Source: Ricordea florida
Lineage: Eukaryota; Cnidaria; Anthozoa; Corallimorpharia; Ricordeidae
Reading direction: 5' to 3'
NCBI GenBank assembly: GCA_949710005.1
Contig: OX453286.1
Span: forward strand, 26,321,514-26,385,513
Length of the DNA: 64,000 nucleotides
The translations under genes were made by a program, and so were the position numbers. The stretch's first letter is position 1; each line of letters opens with the position of its first letter. Shown piece by piece: positions 60,636 through 64,000 of this stretch. Under the pieces are notes generated by a model. That model saw nothing but the letters and a program-made list of their open reading frames with translations, ran no database searches and was not told the origin of the DNA.

Positions 60636-61085
60636 CGTCACAATGACGTCGCCAAGACGTCATGTTGAAAATTTGAACGCCGATTTCAAGTCGTTCGGAC
60701 ATTTTAATGTAGTGTTACAGGTAACGGGTTGATAGCATTTTGCAAAGGAAAACACTATTTAATCGAAAAAGCTGTTAATATTTTCTGTGCAATGTATTTA
60801 TAGCACATGTATGCAATCCCGTTTTCGTACCGTCACGATATTAGAACCCAGGACATGGTTCTTGTCATTCTTCTTTGTATCAGAGTAGAATGCCATAATT
60901 TTGTCCCTACCAGCCCGGGTTAAAATCAGAGCTGTAATTTTGCTACCCTTCCACAACCCACAGTGAATGACATTGTCGCTACCATCCGTACCCTGTGGGA
61001 GTAATAGATGCAGCGTGGATAGATTCCCTTTCCTGCTCAACAATATTAACAGAGCGCCCGAAAGGGACCCATGGTATACCAGCGA

Positions 61086-61095
61086 AATAAATAAA
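61086..61095 (+). promoter_or_regulatory. Candidate polyadenylation signal of the RasGEF gene
   Basis: Two overlapping AATAAA hexamers, about 450 bases after the stop at 60633-60635 and before any repeat is recognised. Confidence 0.5.
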
Positions 61096-61099
61096 GCCT

Positions 61100-62366
61100 G
61101 GAGGGAGAAGGGGGGTGGGTGGGTACTTTATAGTTGCACAGGTTAATCTATGAAAAACGATTTTCCTTAATTTGAAAGCTGTCTACAGATTAAAAGGGTG
61201 GGCCTTTGTTGCTAAGCGACTTTTAGCGTCAGTTGAAAGTATGTTGCTTTTCTTGCATACAGTAGGTTCATTTGCAAACATCTGTATACGCAAGAAATTG
61301 TCCATTTTTAAGTAGTGTAAATTTGTAATTAGCTGGGCTGTATCCCAGCCTTTCAGGGAAAAAAAACGCCGCTTAGGGGCGATTTAATTTTGTATTGGAT
61401 TTGGTGAAGTATTTAAAAATCCAAGTTATTTAATGGAATAACTTAAGTTGTATGCTAATGACAATAACCAAAAGGCACGGTGTTTTGCGCTGACTTGTTT
61501 CATGGTGGCTCTACAGCGCGTGGTTAGTCGTAGAATTTTCTAGTGGAGTCTAACTCTTCCAAAAACAAACGTCCTCGAGTTATGTAAGCTAGTAACTGGA
61601 TTCTGTGGGGTTGAGATTTATTTACGCAGTTTTGGAAATGATTTGAAGCAGCTCTCGCATGCCGAGCATCGCTCGCTGTTTTGTCTTTTGAGAAGTGAAC
61701 CATTTGGAACCTTCTGAGAGTACAAAGTGCAACCGGTTTCAGTGTTCCACAGTCTTATTTTTTGTCGTTACTGTAATAGTTTAAATTCGATTTTGAATCA
61801 GTTTCTCTCTCGCATCTTTTTTCACTCTCGCGTCTCTGAGTTTACGAATATTCCCCCTTTGAAATTTTTTTTAACTATATGGCCTCTTTCAGAACAAGTT
61901 TTAGCCAGTTGGTTTTGTTGTGCAAAAATGTCAGATGGTTCACCTCATTCCGTAACCAGATGGACTGTGAACCCAGTAGTTTATTCTAACACTCGTTAGG
62001 AAACGTTTGGGCTACTATTTAACATACACCATTTGAATGGACCCCTTTAAAAGAAAACCGTTAGTTGACGAATATTTATAAGGGTGTTTGAGGTACATCA
62101 TACGTCATAAAAAATGAAGATGGTATTACCGGTATTTATTACAATGTGCATTACAATGATCGCGCTCTGCAAGACTGGACCTCGCTCACTGTCTAAGAAA
62201 TAAAACAAAAATCTTCCGAGATTATTTTGAGATGGTAGGTATTTTTGTATATGCTATATACAAATAAGATTCTCTTCCAGTTGCAAAATAAATTTTTTTG
62301 AAAACTTAAATCATTACAGTTCTGAATGTGTCCTGACATGCTTTTAGACAGTGAATATGGAGGTTA
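61100..62366. other. Intergenic DNA, nothing recognised
   Basis: Unique-looking sequence downstream of the RasGEF gene. One 90-codon open frame (61727-61999) shows no recognisable features. Confidence 0.45.
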
Positions 62367-62536
62367 ACCAACAGGCGACTGCGATATCCCTGTCTTCCCT
62401 ATTGGTTTCGCAGCAGTCTCGCATTTCACTTGCGCGGAATAAGTACGCTCTCATCATATCATTTCCGGTCTCCATATTTGTGCACAACTTGTGATTGCCT
62501 AAACATATGCAAATGTAGTCACATCTATAATTTCGG
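62367..62536. repeat. 170-bp direct repeat, copy 1
   Basis: By eye identical over all 170 bases to 63202-63371. It begins ACCAACAGGCGACTGCGATA and ends ACATCTATAATTTCGG. A family 1 SINE starts at the very next base. Confidence 0.95.
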
Positions 62537-62828
62537 GGAGCAGGGGTTGGCGCAGTGGTGAGAGCGCTCGCCTTCCACCAATGTGTCCCGGGTTCGATTC
62601 CCGGCCCCGGCGTCATATGTGGGCTGAGTTTGTTGGTTCTCTACTCTGCTCCGAGAGGTTTTTCTCCGGGTACTCCGGTTTTCCCCTCTCCACTAAAACC
62701 AACATTTGATTTGATTGATTTAATGTAATATGATTTCATTTCATTTCATTTCATTTGTGCTTTACAGTGTCCCCAATTAGTGCGTCAGTGCTAAATACAG
62801 TTGACACTCAAATAAAGTTCATTATTAT
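62537..62828 (+). mobile_element. tRNA-derived SINE, family 1, best-preserved copy
   Basis: A box TGGCGCAGTGG and B box GGGTTCGATTCCC are both intact. CCCCGGCGTCATATGTGGGC, CCGGTTTTCCCCTCTCCAC, an ATTTGATTTGATT/CATTT repeat and GTGTCCCCAATTAG follow, ending AAATAAAGTTCATTATTATT. It is the reference copy for the family in this window. Confidence 0.92.
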
Positions 62829-62882
62829 TTTATTTAAAACCCCGTGCGCCGTGTAGGGAGTGGAAGCCTATGATGCAGTGTG

Positions 62883-63145
62883 ACCATTCTTTGGAAAGCT
62901 ACTGAACAGTACTGTACTGTGATACTGTTTGTTTTACTATACAGCGTGGTTCTAAATTTTTCATCTGTGGATTTAACCCTGCAGTGTGATCATTCTTTGT
63001 AAAGCTACTGAACAGTACTGTACTGTGGTACTGTTTGTTTTACTATACAGCGTGGTTCTAAATTTTTCATCTGTGGATCAAACCATGCAGTGTGACCATT
63101 CTTTGTTATGCTACTGAATAGTACTACCCTGTGGTACTGTTTCTT
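62883..63145 (+). repeat. 106-bp tandem repeat, about 2.5 copies
   Basis: Units start at 62883, 62989 and 63095 (the last partial), exactly 106 bases apart. They share GCTACTGAACAGTACTGTAC, GTTTGTTTTACTATACAG and TTTTTCATCTGTGGAT with the array at 22811-22965. Confidence 0.92.
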
Positions 63146-63201
63146 TATCGGTGGAGTGTCGGCACAGCATTGCTCTGACGCTCAGTGCAACTCTATGCAC
63201 C

Positions 63202-63371
63202 ACCAACAGGCGACTGCGATATCCCTGTCTTCCCTATTGGTTTCGCAGCAGTCTCGCATTTCACTTGCGCGGAATAAGTACGCTCTCATCATATCATTTC
63301 CGGTCTCCATATTTGTGCACAACTTGTGATTGCCTAAACATATGCAAATGTAGTCACATCTATAATTTCGG
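63202..63371. repeat. 170-bp direct repeat, copy 2
   Basis: An exact copy of 62367-62536, continuing here directly into an open frame at 63380 instead of a SINE. Confidence 0.95.
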
Positions 63372-63379
63372 CCTTTAAA

Positions 63380-63532
63380 ATGGATAATTCAGCATCTGAA
63401 ACAAAGTTCAGTAGAAATCCCGACGAAAGAAGCTCTCCTCTTTCTGGGTACGTCAAGAAGCTGGAGCTACGAGGCAAGCGGCGTTATTTGGAAAAAAAGT
63501 TCGGCGATTGGATTCGATTCCGTGCTCATTGA
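63380..63532 (+). pseudogene. Truncated first exon of a transposon-associated gene (tentative)
   Basis: A 50-codon frame reading MDNSASETKF...SSPLSGYVKKLELR with GKRRYLEK. The sequence KRRYLEK reminds me of the N-terminal part of SWIM/YqaJ-type transposon partner proteins, but this rests on memory of the family style only. After RRYLEK the homology stops and LINE sequence begins soon after, so it is probably a broken copy. Confidence 0.35.
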
Positions 63533-63589
63533 GAGTAAGAAGTTTCAACCAGTCTGCCTGCCTCGTGTGGGATCCAGGGATCTTCTTCC

Positions 63590-64000
63590 ATCTTCTGCGA
63601 ATAAACAAACAGTTAATATATCAAAAACAAATTGTATACTGTTTTCATCAAGTCAAAAAAGGATAGGTTTAGATTTGCTCAGTAGTGGACTTAATATTGA
63701 CCTCAATGGAATTCCAATAAATAGAATAGATCATCCTAAATTTCTAGGCGTGAACATTGACCAGAATTTGCAATGGAATGTTCACATCAATCATATTTCA
63801 CGGAAAGTGGCCAAATGTTTTGAGATTATCTACAAAGTTAGTTGCTATTTAACCTTAAATATATTTAAATGCCAATACTATAGTTTGATATATTCACATT
63901 TGTGCTATTACACTGTTTCATGGGCAATTAATATTATCCTATGCAGCTCGGCTGCTTACTTTTTCTACATAAAAGGGTAGTAAGAATAATAACACGATCA
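63590..64000 (+). pseudogene. LINE reverse-transcriptase fragment running off the window
   Basis: NISKTNCILFSSSQK is followed by LNGIPINRIDHPKFLGVNID, then LQWNVHINHISRKVAKCFEI and YYSLIYSHLCYYTVSWA, the RT thumb region of jockey/CR1/L2-like LINEs. The last ~35 bases read LHKRVVRIITRS in another frame, so a frameshift is present. The element continues beyond 64000. Confidence 0.85.

Overview
The window looks like a piece of a cnidarian nuclear genome, most likely an anthozoan such as a stony coral (inference). It has short exons with consensus GT-AG introns, animal-type multidomain genes, an AT-rich background, and many tRNA-derived SINEs, fold-back elements, LINE remnants and an ISL2EU-type DNA transposon. 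I built the exon models by hand: each exon lies between consensus splice sites and its reading phase was carried through to the next. There is no transcript support.

Three protein-coding genes account for the coding content. (1) VPS9D1, minus strand, 14789 down to 5000: 16 exons, 936 codons, an MIT-like N-terminus, a coiled coil and a C-terminal VPS9 Rab5-GEF domain, interrupted by a very large acidic exon. (2) ACIN1 (Acinus), plus strand, 15013-23905: 12 exons, about 753 residues, with SAP, RRM, RNPS1-SAP18-binding motif and RE/RS tail. These two genes are head to head and share a 223-bp intergenic promoter with two opposed CCAAT boxes. (3) A giant plus-strand signalling gene, 26447-60635: 37 exons, 7041 coding bases, 2346 residues. 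Its domain order is PTB, ankyrin, armadillo-like, REM (RasGEF-N), talin-like FERM F2-F3, Ser-rich linker, then CDC25/RasGEF. I know of no vertebrate protein with this order, and it is the best candidate here for an undescribed system: a Ras/Rap exchange factor apparently wired to a membrane-receptor or integrin-type FERM module.

Region by region: 1-4999 is transposon-rich with no recognised host gene. 5000-14789 is VPS9D1, with fold-back elements in its introns and a 200-N assembly gap. 14790-15012 is the bidirectional promoter. 15013-23905 is ACIN1. 23906-26446 is largely featureless intergenic DNA. 26447-60635 is the RasGEF gene, whose introns hold three SINE families, a long (TG)n tract, several MITEs, a LINE 3' end and, in intron 33, an ISL2EU transposon with a THAP/DDE transposase broken by one in-frame stop. 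60636-64000 holds an exact 170-bp direct duplication, a 106-bp tandem repeat, a SINE and a LINE reverse-transcriptase fragment running off the end.

Functionally, VPS9D1 (endosomal Rab5/Rab22-type activation) and ACIN1 (exon-junction/ASAP splicing complex) are unrelated housekeeping genes, joined only by their promoter. The RasGEF gene stands alone.
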